Assembly (NCBI GenBank): GCA_013141115.1
Contig: JABFRP010000001.1
Location: forward strand, 790,376-854,375
Length of the DNA stretch: 64,000 bases
Direction: 5' to 3'
From: Ferruginibacter sp.
Lineage (GTDB): Bacteria; Bacteroidota; Bacteroidia; Chitinophagales; Chitinophagaceae
The translations under genes and the position numbers were made by a program. The first letter of the stretch is position 1, and every line of letters begins with the position of its first letter. This document shows positions 54,805-62,651 of the stretch, one piece after another. Below the pieces are notes generated by a model, which worked only from the letters and a program-made list of their open reading frames with translations, ran no database searches and was not told the origin of the DNA.

Positions 54805-55662
54805 ATGCAACAAAAATTTAAACTTATTGAATGCCCACGTGACGCCATGCAGGGTTGGAAGCATTTTATACCAACTCAAAAAAAAATTGAATACATCAAT
54901 GCCTTGTTAAAAGTGGGTTTTGACACCATTGATTTTGGGAGTTTTGTTAGCCCTAAAGCTATTCCGCAAATGGCAGATACCAGGGACGTAATTGGTAATT
55001 TGGAATTAGGAAATACAGGATCAAAATTACTGGCCATTGTAGCCAATGAAAGAGGTGCAACAGATGCGGTAGTGTATGATGAAATAACTTATCTCGGTTT
55101 TCCATTTTCTGTTTCGGAAACCTTTCAAAAAAGAAATACCAATTCTACCATTGAAGAGTCTTTAAACAGGGTAGAGGAAATACAAAACCTTTGTATTAAA
55201 AATACAAAACAGCTGGTAGTTTATATTTCTATGGGGTTTGGTAATCCTTATGGAGATGAGTATAACGAAGCCATTGTTTTTAACTGGGTAGATAAGCTGG
55301 TAGCAATGGATATAAAAATAATTTCATTGGCTGATACTGTAGGATTGGCTACTGCAGCGCAAGTAAAAAGTGTAACCAAACACCTGGTAGATTCTTTACC
55401 CGATATTGAGATAGGGGTACATTTGCACTCCACTGCAATAAACTGGAAAGATAAAGTGGATGCTGCTTTGCATGCCGGATGCAAAAGGTTTGACGGCGCA
55501 TTAAAAGGTATTGGCGGTTGCCCTATGGCCAATAATGAATTGGTGGGTAATATGGATACCGAATTAATGATACCTTATTTTGAAAAATTAAACCTGCTTG
55601 ATCATTTAGATAAGGAAGCCTTGCAGCATTGCAGCCAATTGGCCACATCTATATTCGTGTAA
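54805..55662 (+). CDS. mvaB: hydroxymethylglutaryl-CoA lyase
   Basis: A 285-aa TIM-barrel lyase (HMGL/citramalate family) that splits HMG-CoA into acetoacetate and acetyl-CoA. Key segments: LIECPRDAMQGWKHFIPTQK, FVSPKAIPQMADT, VHLHSTAINWKDKVDAALHA and GALKGIGGCPMANNELVGNM with the catalytic Cys in GGCP. The last residues SIFV and the stop come from a short repeat also found upstream of the next gene. Confidence 0.92.
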   Translation: MQQKFKLIECPRDAMQGWKHFIPTQKKIEYINALLKVGFDTIDFGSFVSPKAIPQMADTRDVIGNLELGNTGSKLLAIVANERGATDAVVYDEITYLGFPFSVSETFQKRNTNSTIEESLNRVEEIQNLCIKNTKQLVVYISMGFGNPYGDEYNEAIVFNWVDKLVAMDIKIISLADTVGLATAAQVKSVTKHLVDSLPDIEIGVHLHSTAINWKDKVDAALHAGCKRFDGALKGIGGCPMANNELVGNMDTELMIPYFEKLNLLDHLDKEALQHCSQLATSIFV

Positions 55663-55709
55663 TTTGTGTAATTAGTACAATTCGTATTAAGTAATTCGTG
55701 TAATTTGTG
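55652..55709. repeat. short direct repeats between mvaB and the GSCFA gene
   Basis: TTCGTGTAATTTGTG occurs at about 55654 and again at about 55695, with a diverged TTCGTATTAAG between. The first copy supplies the mvaB stop codon. Probably simple interspersed repeats. Confidence 0.55.
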
Positions 55710-55711
55710 GT

Positions 55712-56704
55712 ATGGATTTTCATGTAGAGTTTTCTCCAAAGCATTTGTCTAAAAAAATAAATCACCGGCATAAATTATTGCTGATGGGTAGCTGCTTTAC
55801 CGAAAATATTGGCGATAAATTAGTAGCACATAAATTTCCGGTTCTGCAAAATCCCAATGGTATTTTATTTAACCCGGTAAGCGTTAAAGAGGCAATAGAA
55901 AATTACATTACTGATAAGGTAATTTCCGAAAGCGATTTATTTTATTTGAACGAAGGATATCATAGCTGGCAACACCACAGTCGTTTTTCGGACATTACAA
56001 AACAAGATGCTGTACAAAAGATAAATGCTTCCACCAATGCTGCCCATCTCTATTTAAAAGAAACAGATGTAGTAATTATTACTTTAGGCTCGGCATGTGT
56101 GTATGAACTAACCGGTAAAGCTGCTAACGCAAAAGCCGGCAGTGTGGCAGCCAATAATCATAAAGCGCCGGCAGATTGGTTTCACAGAAAATTGCTCAGC
56201 AATCTCGAAGTGATTGATCTTTTAAGCGAGACTATCTTACAATTGCAACAATTTAACCCATTTATAAAAATAATTTTTACCATTAGCCCGGTAAGGCATT
56301 TACGGGAAGGTTTTGTAGAAAATAACCGAAGTAAAGCAGCCTTGATAAATGCTGTGCATACAGCAACAGAAAATTTAGAAAACGTTTTTTATTTTCCTGC
56401 ATACGAGTTGGTGATTGATGATTTACGTGATTATCGTTTTTTTGCAGAAGATATGGTACACCCCAATTATGCGGCCACCAATTATGTGTGGGAAAAATTT
56501 GTTGCTGCCTGTATTGATGAACCAACTAAGGAATTGATGAAGCTAATCAATGAAATTAATGCGGCTATTAATCATAAACCTTTTAATCCAACATCGGAAG
56601 CACATAAAAAATTTAAACAAATAAATTGTAGTAAAATAAAAGACTTAAAAACTAAACATCCTTATTTAAATTTCACTAAAGAAGAACAGTATTTTAATTG
56701 CTGA
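55712..56704 (+). CDS. GSCFA-domain protein
   Basis: A 330-aa protein of the GSCFA family (SGNH-hydrolase-like). The name motif appears as LLMGSCFTENIGDKL (about 25-39), followed by IITLGSACVYE and FFAEDMVHPNYAATNYVWEK with the catalytic-like Asp-x-x-His (DMVHP). Substrate unknown; acyl or sugar-ester hydrolysis is a reasonable guess. It follows mvaB by 49 bp. Confidence 0.9.
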   Translation: MDFHVEFSPKHLSKKINHRHKLLLMGSCFTENIGDKLVAHKFPVLQNPNGILFNPVSVKEAIENYITDKVISESDLFYLNEGYHSWQHHSRFSDITKQDAVQKINASTNAAHLYLKETDVVIITLGSACVYELTGKAANAKAGSVAANNHKAPADWFHRKLLSNLEVIDLLSETILQLQQFNPFIKIIFTISPVRHLREGFVENNRSKAALINAVHTATENLENVFYFPAYELVIDDLRDYRFFAEDMVHPNYAATNYVWEKFVAACIDEPTKELMKLINEINAAINHKPFNPTSEAHKKFKQINCSKIKDLKTKHPYLNFTKEEQYFNC

Positions 56705-56758
56705 ATTTTGGGTTCCCCCTTATCCTGAGCGAAGTCGAAGGGCAGGGGGGAGAGGGGG

Positions 56759-57370
56759 TTAATGTATCCTGTCACCTCTCACCTCTGCGCTCTCCATTAA
56801 TTCTTTTTCATATTTCAACCATTGGCCCCAGCGTTGGCGCACTTTTGTTTTGGGTAAATACAATTCCGATAAATTGATGAATAACGTGTAATGCCCGGCT
56901 TCACTCTCCATAAACTTCCGGTAAAAATTACGCATGTATTCATCATCCAATCCTTCACTTAACCTTTTAAAACGTTCGCAGCTTCGGGCTTCAATTAATG
57001 CCATTATTAAAAGCCGGTCTAGAAAACGGTCTTCCACGCTGCCATCCTTTTTTTGAAACTCCAGTAATTTGTTTACATAAACATCTTTACGTTGTTTGCC
57101 CAATTGTAAATTTCTTTTTTTCAACTCGGCCAGTACCATTCTAAAATGCCCCCACTCTTCGGTAACAATAGGCGATAATTCTTCTACCATTTCCACCCTG
57201 TCGGGGTAGCGTTGTATTAACGAGATGCAGGTGGTGGCTGCCTTCTGTTCACAATAAGCATGATCGGTTAAAATTTCTTCCAGCTCTATTTCGGCCAGGT
57301 TAACCCAGCGGGGATCGGTAGGTAATTTAAGCCCCAATATATTTTTTACATCGATGTTTTCTTCTTTCAT
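56759..57370 (-). CDS. miaE: tRNA-(ms2io6A)-hydroxylase-like diiron protein
   Basis: A 203-aa ferritin-like four-helix protein. Diiron ligands are in the ILTDHAYCEQKAA segment, VTEEWGHFRMVL, IEARSCERFKRLSE and ESEAGHYTLFINL. MiaE hydroxylates the isopentenyl group of modified A37 in tRNAs. The family assignment is good; the reaction in Bacteroidota is by homology. Confidence 0.9.
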   Translation of the reverse strand: MKEENIDVKNILGLKLPTDPRWVNLAEIELEEILTDHAYCEQKAATTCISLIQRYPDRVEMVEELSPIVTEEWGHFRMVLAELKKRNLQLGKQRKDVYVNKLLEFQKKDGSVEDRFLDRLLIMALIEARSCERFKRLSEGLDDEYMRNFYRKFMESEAGHYTLFINLSELYLPKTKVRQRWGQWLKYEKELMESAEVRGDRIH

Positions 57371-57382
57371 ACCACAAAAATA

Positions 57383-57412
57383 AAAAACTGCCTTCTTTAA
57401 AAGACAGTTTTC
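57383..57412 (-). terminator. minus-strand terminator of a small gene
   Basis: AAAACTG..CTTT paired with AAAG..CAGTTTT. On the minus strand it ends in TTTTTTATTTTT. It lies between a small transcript unit (57423-57611) and miaE, and closes the former. Confidence 0.75.
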
Positions 57413-57422
57413 TTTTTAATTG

Positions 57423-57546
57423 CTATACTACAGGAGTACGGATAAAAGCCCCGATTGCTTTGCTATACAATATTTTTATTGCTGCCGGTGGTTTTGGTGC
57501 CACCATTACGGCTTTTTTCGGTTTGTACTAAAGCCGGCAGTTTCAT
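57423..57546 (-). CDS. candidate small protein gene, about 40 aa
   Basis: On the minus strand an ATG at 57546 opens MKLPALVQTEK. A second frame with ATG at 57506 encodes MVAPKPPAAIKILYSKAIGA and ends in FIRTPVV. The frames join into 40 aa if one base is removed from the six-T run (57513-57518). A promoter (57581-57611) and a terminator (57383-57412) flank it, which supports an expressed unit. It may be the short 27-aa form, a small RNA, or a frameshifted gene. No family recognised. Confidence 0.4.
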
Positions 57547-57580
57547 AATGACAGGTCTGATAATTAATGATTTTCTGATG

Positions 57581-57611
57581 CAAAGATTGCTTGATTTTAA
57601 ATGCAGCACAA
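57581..57611 (-). promoter_or_regulatory. promoter for the small minus-strand gene
   Basis: On the minus strand TTG (complement of 57609-57611), a 20-bp spacer, then AATCTTTG (complement of 57581-57588), one mismatch from TAnnTTTG. Confidence 0.5.
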
Positions 57612-57720
57612 TACCATTTTAGTTGTATTTTTTAATCAAACTGTTTGAGAATTTACCGCTTTGCAGTATTTTTCATGGATAAATTATTTTCGTTAATTTA
57701 CACGGTAATAAAAATTAATT

Positions 57721-60165
57721 ATGAGGATTGCTTTATCTGTTCTTGCAGCCGCTGTAACAGCAGCGTTAATCATTATCTTAAATACAACTATGCTGCTGCC
57801 TGCGCCACTGGGCAAATTATTAAGTCCGCAACATGGCGTTTGGCAAAATGCAGAAAAAGCTAATGAAGACTTTACTGCCGACCTTAAATTTCCGCAATTA
57901 AATGGCAAGGTAAATGTGTATTTGGACGAACGACTGGTGCCGCACATTTTTGCCGAGCAGGAAAACGACGCCTATTTTGTACAGGGATATTTACATGCAA
58001 AATTCAGGTTGTGGCAAATGGAATTGCAAACTTTTGCTGCTGGTGGCCGGGTGAGTGAAATATTAGGTGAAAAAGGATTGAACCACGACCGTGAATTTAG
58101 AAGACTGGGAATGGTGTACGCAGCAGAAATTGCAGCAAAAGAAATGGAAAGAGATCCGGTACTAAAAGCAGAATGCGATGCTTATACCGCAGGCGTAAAT
58201 ACCTATATTGAAGCTTTAACAGAAAGCACTTTACCGGTAGAATATAAATTGATCGGCTACAAACCGGAACGCTGGAGTAATCTTAAAACAGCCTTGTTTT
58301 TAAAATATATGTGTTACGATCTGTCTGCAAGAGAAGATGATTTTGAAATGACCAATGCTAAAAGCTATTTTTCTTCTGATGATTTTACAAAATTATATCC
58401 CGCCATACAAGATTCATTAGACCCCATCATTCCCAAAGGAACTACTTTTCCAACGCAAAAAATTTTTCCTAAAGCACCAGCCAATGCCGACTCTGTTTAT
58501 TTAAATACAAAAGAAACGGTTGCTGTAGAAAATGAAAAACCTGATAGAGGAAATGGTAGTAATAACTGGGCTGTAAGTGCAGCCAAAACAAAAAATGCGG
58601 CACCCATACTTTGTAATGATCCGCATTTAGGTTTAAATCTTCCATCGCTTTGGTACGAAGTGCAGATTTCCACACCGGCATTTAATGCTTATGGCGTTTC
58701 TTTTCCCGGTGCGCCGGGTGTTGTTATTGGGTTTAATGATAGCTGTGCATTTGGGGTAACCAATGGCGGTAGAGATGTAAGAGATTATTACGAGATACAA
58801 TTTAAAGACGATAGCCGACAGGAATATTTATTTAACGGTGTTTATCATTCAACCAGTTTTAGAATTGATACCATTAAAATAAAAGGTAAACCTGATTATA
58901 TTGATTCGGTGGCGTATGTACAGTTGGGTAATGATTGGTGCCCGGTAATGTTTGACAAAGCCTACAACGGTGGTAGAACTGGTAATACGAAAAATTACGC
59001 AGTTCGCTGGACGGCACATGACCCAAGCACAGATTTAAAGTATTTTAATTTAATAAACAGGGCCAGCAATTACACCGATTACCTGGCGGCGGCTGTTTAT
59101 TTTAAATCACCCGGGCAAAATTGTGCTTTTGCCTGTAAAAACGGCGATATTGCCATGCGTACCCAAGGCAACTGGCCGGCTAAATGGAAAGGACAGGGAG
59201 ATTTTATAATGCCCGGTACAGATACCAGCTATTTATGGCAAGGAATGATTCCGCAAGATGAAGTGCCTTTTCAATATAATCCTGAACGGGGTTTTATAAG
59301 CAGTGCTAATCAAAAACCGGTTGACGAAACCTATCCTTATTACATTGGCAGAAATTATCCCATGTACCGTGGTTTTCAAATCAACAGGCGTTTAAGTGCA
59401 ATGAGCAATATTACACCACAGGATATGATGGCTTTGCAAACAGATAATTATAATGCTTTGGCCGAAATGATAATGCCTTTATTTTTAAAAGGCATTAAAG
59501 AAAATGAATTAAACAATGATGAAAAGAAATACCTTGATTTGCTGAAAGGCTGGAATTTAAGAAATGATGTTGGTTCAAAAGCGGCTACTATTTTTGAAAC
59601 CTTTTGGGAAAATTTTCAGGATACTGTTTTTAATGATGAGTTTGCAAAGGCGCCTAAAGTGATTATGCATCCTTTTGAAAGTTCGTTGCTGGAAGGATTG
59701 CTAAAAGATTCGGCTTATAAATTTCTGGATAATATTAATACATCTCAAACAGAGAATTTGGCCGATGAAGTAACAGCGGCATTTAAAAAAACAGCACTTG
59801 AATTAAAAAAAGCTGAGTTGGCAGGAAAGCTGGATTGGGAAAAATATAAAGCAACCCATGTAGATCACCTGGCAAAACTGGCACCATTCAGCAAAACAAA
59901 TTTACCTATCGGTGGCGGCGTACATAATATTAACGCCACCAAGCAAACACATGGCCCCAGCTGGCGTATGGTAATAAGCCTTACTAAAGAAACTGAAGCT
60001 TATGGCGTTTATCCCGGAGGACAAAGCGGAAACCCCGGAAGTAAATACTATGATAATTTTGTTGACCAATGGGCAACAGGAAAATATTATACACTTTGGA
60101 TGATGACAAAAGGCGAAGAGAAAGATAAACGAGTAAAAGCTATGATGAGCTTTAGCAAAAGCTAA
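57721..60165 (+). CDS. penicillin acylase-family N-terminal nucleophile hydrolase
   Basis: An 814-aa exported amidase precursor. It has an N-terminal membrane/signal segment (IALSVLAAAVTAALIII). The autocleavage site is before the nucleophile Ser at about 279, in RGNGSNNWAVSAAKT. HLGLNLPSLWYEV and later GVVIGFNDSCAFGVTNGGRD fit the fold. Members cut acyl-homoserine lactones, penicillins or other amides. The real substrate is not known. A membrane protein gene follows 29 bp later. Confidence 0.93.
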   Translation: MRIALSVLAAAVTAALIIILNTTMLLPAPLGKLLSPQHGVWQNAEKANEDFTADLKFPQLNGKVNVYLDERLVPHIFAEQENDAYFVQGYLHAKFRLWQMELQTFAAGGRVSEILGEKGLNHDREFRRLGMVYAAEIAAKEMERDPVLKAECDAYTAGVNTYIEALTESTLPVEYKLIGYKPERWSNLKTALFLKYMCYDLSAREDDFEMTNAKSYFSSDDFTKLYPAIQDSLDPIIPKGTTFPTQKIFPKAPANADSVYLNTKETVAVENEKPDRGNGSNNWAVSAAKTKNAAPILCNDPHLGLNLPSLWYEVQISTPAFNAYGVSFPGAPGVVIGFNDSCAFGVTNGGRDVRDYYEIQFKDDSRQEYLFNGVYHSTSFRIDTIKIKGKPDYIDSVAYVQLGNDWCPVMFDKAYNGGRTGNTKNYAVRWTAHDPSTDLKYFNLINRASNYTDYLAAAVYFKSPGQNCAFACKNGDIAMRTQGNWPAKWKGQGDFIMPGTDTSYLWQGMIPQDEVPFQYNPERGFISSANQKPVDETYPYYIGRNYPMYRGFQINRRLSAMSNITPQDMMALQTDNYNALAEMIMPLFLKGIKENELNNDEKKYLDLLKGWNLRNDVGSKAATIFETFWENFQDTVFNDEFAKAPKVIMHPFESSLLEGLLKDSAYKFLDNINTSQTENLADEVTAAFKKTALELKKAELAGKLDWEKYKATHVDHLAKLAPFSKTNLPIGGGVHNINATKQTHGPSWRMVISLTKETEAYGVYPGGQSGNPGSKYYDNFVDQWATGKYYTLWMMTKGEEKDKRVKAMMSFSKS

Positions 60166-60194
60166 TAAAATAACTAATCAATTAAAAAATAAAA

Positions 60195-60539
60195 ATGAAA
60201 TTCATTACCTCTCTTATATTAACAGCTTTATTAAGTTTTGCAGCGTGCCTTTTTTTACCTTGGTGGTCAATCGCTATTGCCGCATTTATTGTAGCTGTTT
60301 TAATTCCACAGCACGTCGGCAAAGCTTTTCTTACTGGTTTTTTAGCATTATTTATATTATGGGGCGGACTTAGTTTTTGGATAAGCAACAGTAACGAACA
60401 CTTACTGGCTCATAAAGTATCTATGCTGATTTTAAAAATGGATAACCCTTATGTGTTGATGCTTGCAACTGCATTAATTGGCGCATTGGTTGCAGGCTTT
60501 GCTGCCTTAAGTGGCAGTTTACTAAAAAAAAATAAATGA
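60195..60539 (+). CDS. small membrane protein, 114 aa
   Basis: Four hydrophobic segments (SLILTALLSFAACLFLPWW, IAIAAFIVAVLIP, AFLTGFLALFILWGGLSFW and YVLMLATALIGALVAGFAAL). No named family recognised. It starts 29 bp after the acylase gene and could be cotranscribed. Function unknown. Confidence 0.7.
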   Translation: MKFITSLILTALLSFAACLFLPWWSIAIAAFIVAVLIPQHVGKAFLTGFLALFILWGGLSFWISNSNEHLLAHKVSMLILKMDNPYVLMLATALIGALVAGFAALSGSLLKKNK

Positions 60540-60776
60540 GGCAGCGTTCTGTTATCATCTGACAGGTATATTTTAATCGGTTTTTAATCTGTAGATTAAA
60601 ATATTTGGATATTTTAATCTATCTTGCTCACCTTTACAACTAACTATTAACACTGAATCCCTGATCCGTTAAACCTCCCTGTTTTTTTAATTTTCCCAAT
60701 AGAATGACTGATATATTTAAGCAAATTTATTTTGCATAAATATTCGATTTGTATTTTGCAGGTGTAAAAAAGAAAT
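60540..60776. other. intergenic region with AT-rich hairpin
   Basis: No gene seen. ATATTTTAATC/GATTAAAATAT (about 60568-60602) can form a stem, with a further TATTTTAATC copy near 60612. A promoter-like TTTTGCAT..TATTTTG pair lies at about 60729-60758. Confidence 0.4.
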
Positions 60777-61517
60777 ATGATCAGATTTAAAAAGAAATTT
60801 ATTTTTTTTAAGGTGTCGGAGTATTGGTTTGGGTATAAGTTCAATTTCTTGGATATAATAGGTTTAACGGCCTATTTGCATTTAAAAGAGGTGAAAGAAA
60901 AGATGTATGCAATAAAACAAATTTCTTTTACTGTTGAAAATGAACTGGAGGAAAGTGAAGATATTATTTTTTCAAAATTCAGTAAAACAGTTAAGGTAGA
61001 GGTTAAGCAAGCAGAAAAATCAGGCGTAGAATGTATTTTTAACCAGGATATAAAAAGGTTTGTTGAGTTTTATAATGATTTTGCAGCAAGCAGAAAAATA
61101 GATGCGATAAGTGAAAGGCGTTTGAATGAGATGGGGGATTATTTACAACTGAGTTATGCACTTTATAATGGTGTTACCATTGCAGCGCATAGTTATTTGG
61201 TAGATAAAGAATCAGGTATAGTACGGTTAATGCAATCTGCTTCAAAACGCCTGAATGAAACTTTTGATAAGCAACTGGCAGGCAGGGCTAACAAATTATT
61301 ACATTACCGGGATATGTTGTATTTTAAAGAAAGAGGCTTTAAAGTATATGACTTTGGAGGGTATGCAGAAAATACAACAGATAAGGGACTTCAGGGAATA
61401 AACAGTTTTAAACTTTCATTCGGGGGGCAGAAAATAGTTTGTAACAACTATTCATCTTATCCTTATTTTTTATTAAAAAAAATTGCCGGAGCTGCCGGAT
61501 TATTGGGTAGGGCTTAA
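60777..61517 (+). CDS. GNAT/FemAB-like acyltransferase
   Basis: A 246-aa protein resembling FemAB or GNAT-type transferases of polysaccharide clusters: FVEFYNDFAASRKIDAI, LQLSYALYNGVTIAAHSYLV, LLHYRDMLYFKERGFKVYDF and GGYAENTTDKGLQGINSFKL. Such proteins add amino acids or acyl groups to sugars or lipids. A glycan-related gene follows. Substrate unknown. Confidence 0.75.
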   Translation: MIRFKKKFIFFKVSEYWFGYKFNFLDIIGLTAYLHLKEVKEKMYAIKQISFTVENELEESEDIIFSKFSKTVKVEVKQAEKSGVECIFNQDIKRFVEFYNDFAASRKIDAISERRLNEMGDYLQLSYALYNGVTIAAHSYLVDKESGIVRLMQSASKRLNETFDKQLAGRANKLLHYRDMLYFKERGFKVYDFGGYAENTTDKGLQGINSFKLSFGGQKIVCNNYSSYPYFLLKKIAGAAGLLGRA

Positions 61518-61534
61518 ATTATAAGAATTACATT

Positions 61535-62528
61535 ATGGAACTAACTTTTTAGCTGATGACTTTAAAAAATATTACTTAAAACTTTTTTTTCAAACAGTGG
61601 TCGGTGGGTATTTTAGAAAATAGCCTGGAGGAAATTATACGGCAAAAAAAAGACTGACCTTTCTTTTAAATGGATGCCGCTGAATAATATCGATACCTCT
61701 TATGCCGATCCTTGCATTTTTTATTCCAACAAGGGGGAAGTGAATATTCTTGCAGAAGAATTTACTACAGGCGAATTAGATGGCAGGATATGCTTGTTTA
61801 AATATGATAAGACAAAAGGCTTCTCCACTCCCGAAACCATTCTTAAAAATGGTACTCATTTTTCTTACCCGCTTATTTACAAAGAAAATAATAAAAGCCA
61901 TGTGTTAGTGGAAAATGCGTTTGACGGGCCGCTAGTAAGTTACGAATACGACGAAGTGAGAGAAGAAATCGGTGATGGAAAAGTAATAAGCAATTTGCCA
62001 ATACTTGATGCAACAATACTAAAAGCACAAGGTAAATATTGGCTTTTTGGAACCCTGCTGGGCAACGGAAGGTTTAGTAAACTGCATATTTACTATGCCG
62101 ATAATTTTTCAGGTCCTTACAAAGCACATGCCGCTAACCCGGTAAAAAATAATTTAAACGGGTCGAGGCCTGCAGGCAATTTTTTTGAAGTTGATGGATG
62201 TATTTACAGGCCTTCTCAAAATTGCGGCGCTTATTATGGCGAATCTATTACTATAAATAAAATACTAAAACTAAGCGAAACCGAGTTTGCCGAAGAAGAG
62301 TATATGGTAATAAAAGCCAATAATAACGGAGAATACAATATGGGCATTCATACAATAAATGCTGCAGGAAATTATATTGTGGTGGATGGACAAAAAGGGC
62401 ATTTTCAACCTTTCATGCAGTTGATAAGGGCTGTAAAAAGATTATTCAGAAAGAATAAAAACAAATTGAGCTGTGTTGCTTATTATTTGCACAGCTTTAA
62501 TTTTGAAGAGTATGCGGTTGCCTGTTGA
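61535..62528 (+). pseudogene. GH43-like/GINT1-type beta-propeller protein with disrupted 5' end
   Basis: The clean frame is 61674-62528 (284 aa; MPLNNIDTSYADPCIFYSNK). It resembles the N-terminal propeller domain of glucosamine inositolphosphorylceramide transferase-like and GH43-like proteins (SYADPCIFYS, GTHFSYPLIY, ILDATILKAQGKYWLFGTL). The usual N-terminal part is visible upstream in other frames: KQWSVGILENSLEEIIRQK and TDLSFKW. It would be restored by one-base changes at 61546-61550, 61583-61590 and 61644-61651. Either the gene has lost its start, or base calling failed at these runs. The short form may still be made. Role in glycan synthesis inferred from the neighbour. Confidence 0.6.
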
Positions 62529-62556
62529 GTATTGTACCGCTAAATTGCATCTTATT

Positions 62557-62588
62557 AAATCAGGTTTTTGCTAACCTGATTTTTTTTA
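62557..62588 (+). terminator. intrinsic terminator
   Basis: AAATCAGGTT/AACCTGATTT stem with a T-rich loop and a following T-tract, 29 bp after the glycan gene. Confidence 0.85.
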
Positions 62589-62651
62589 CTCCCCGCTTTC
62601 ACAACTTAGTAACATTTTAGGCTTTATTTTCGTTGAACATAAAATTACTGC

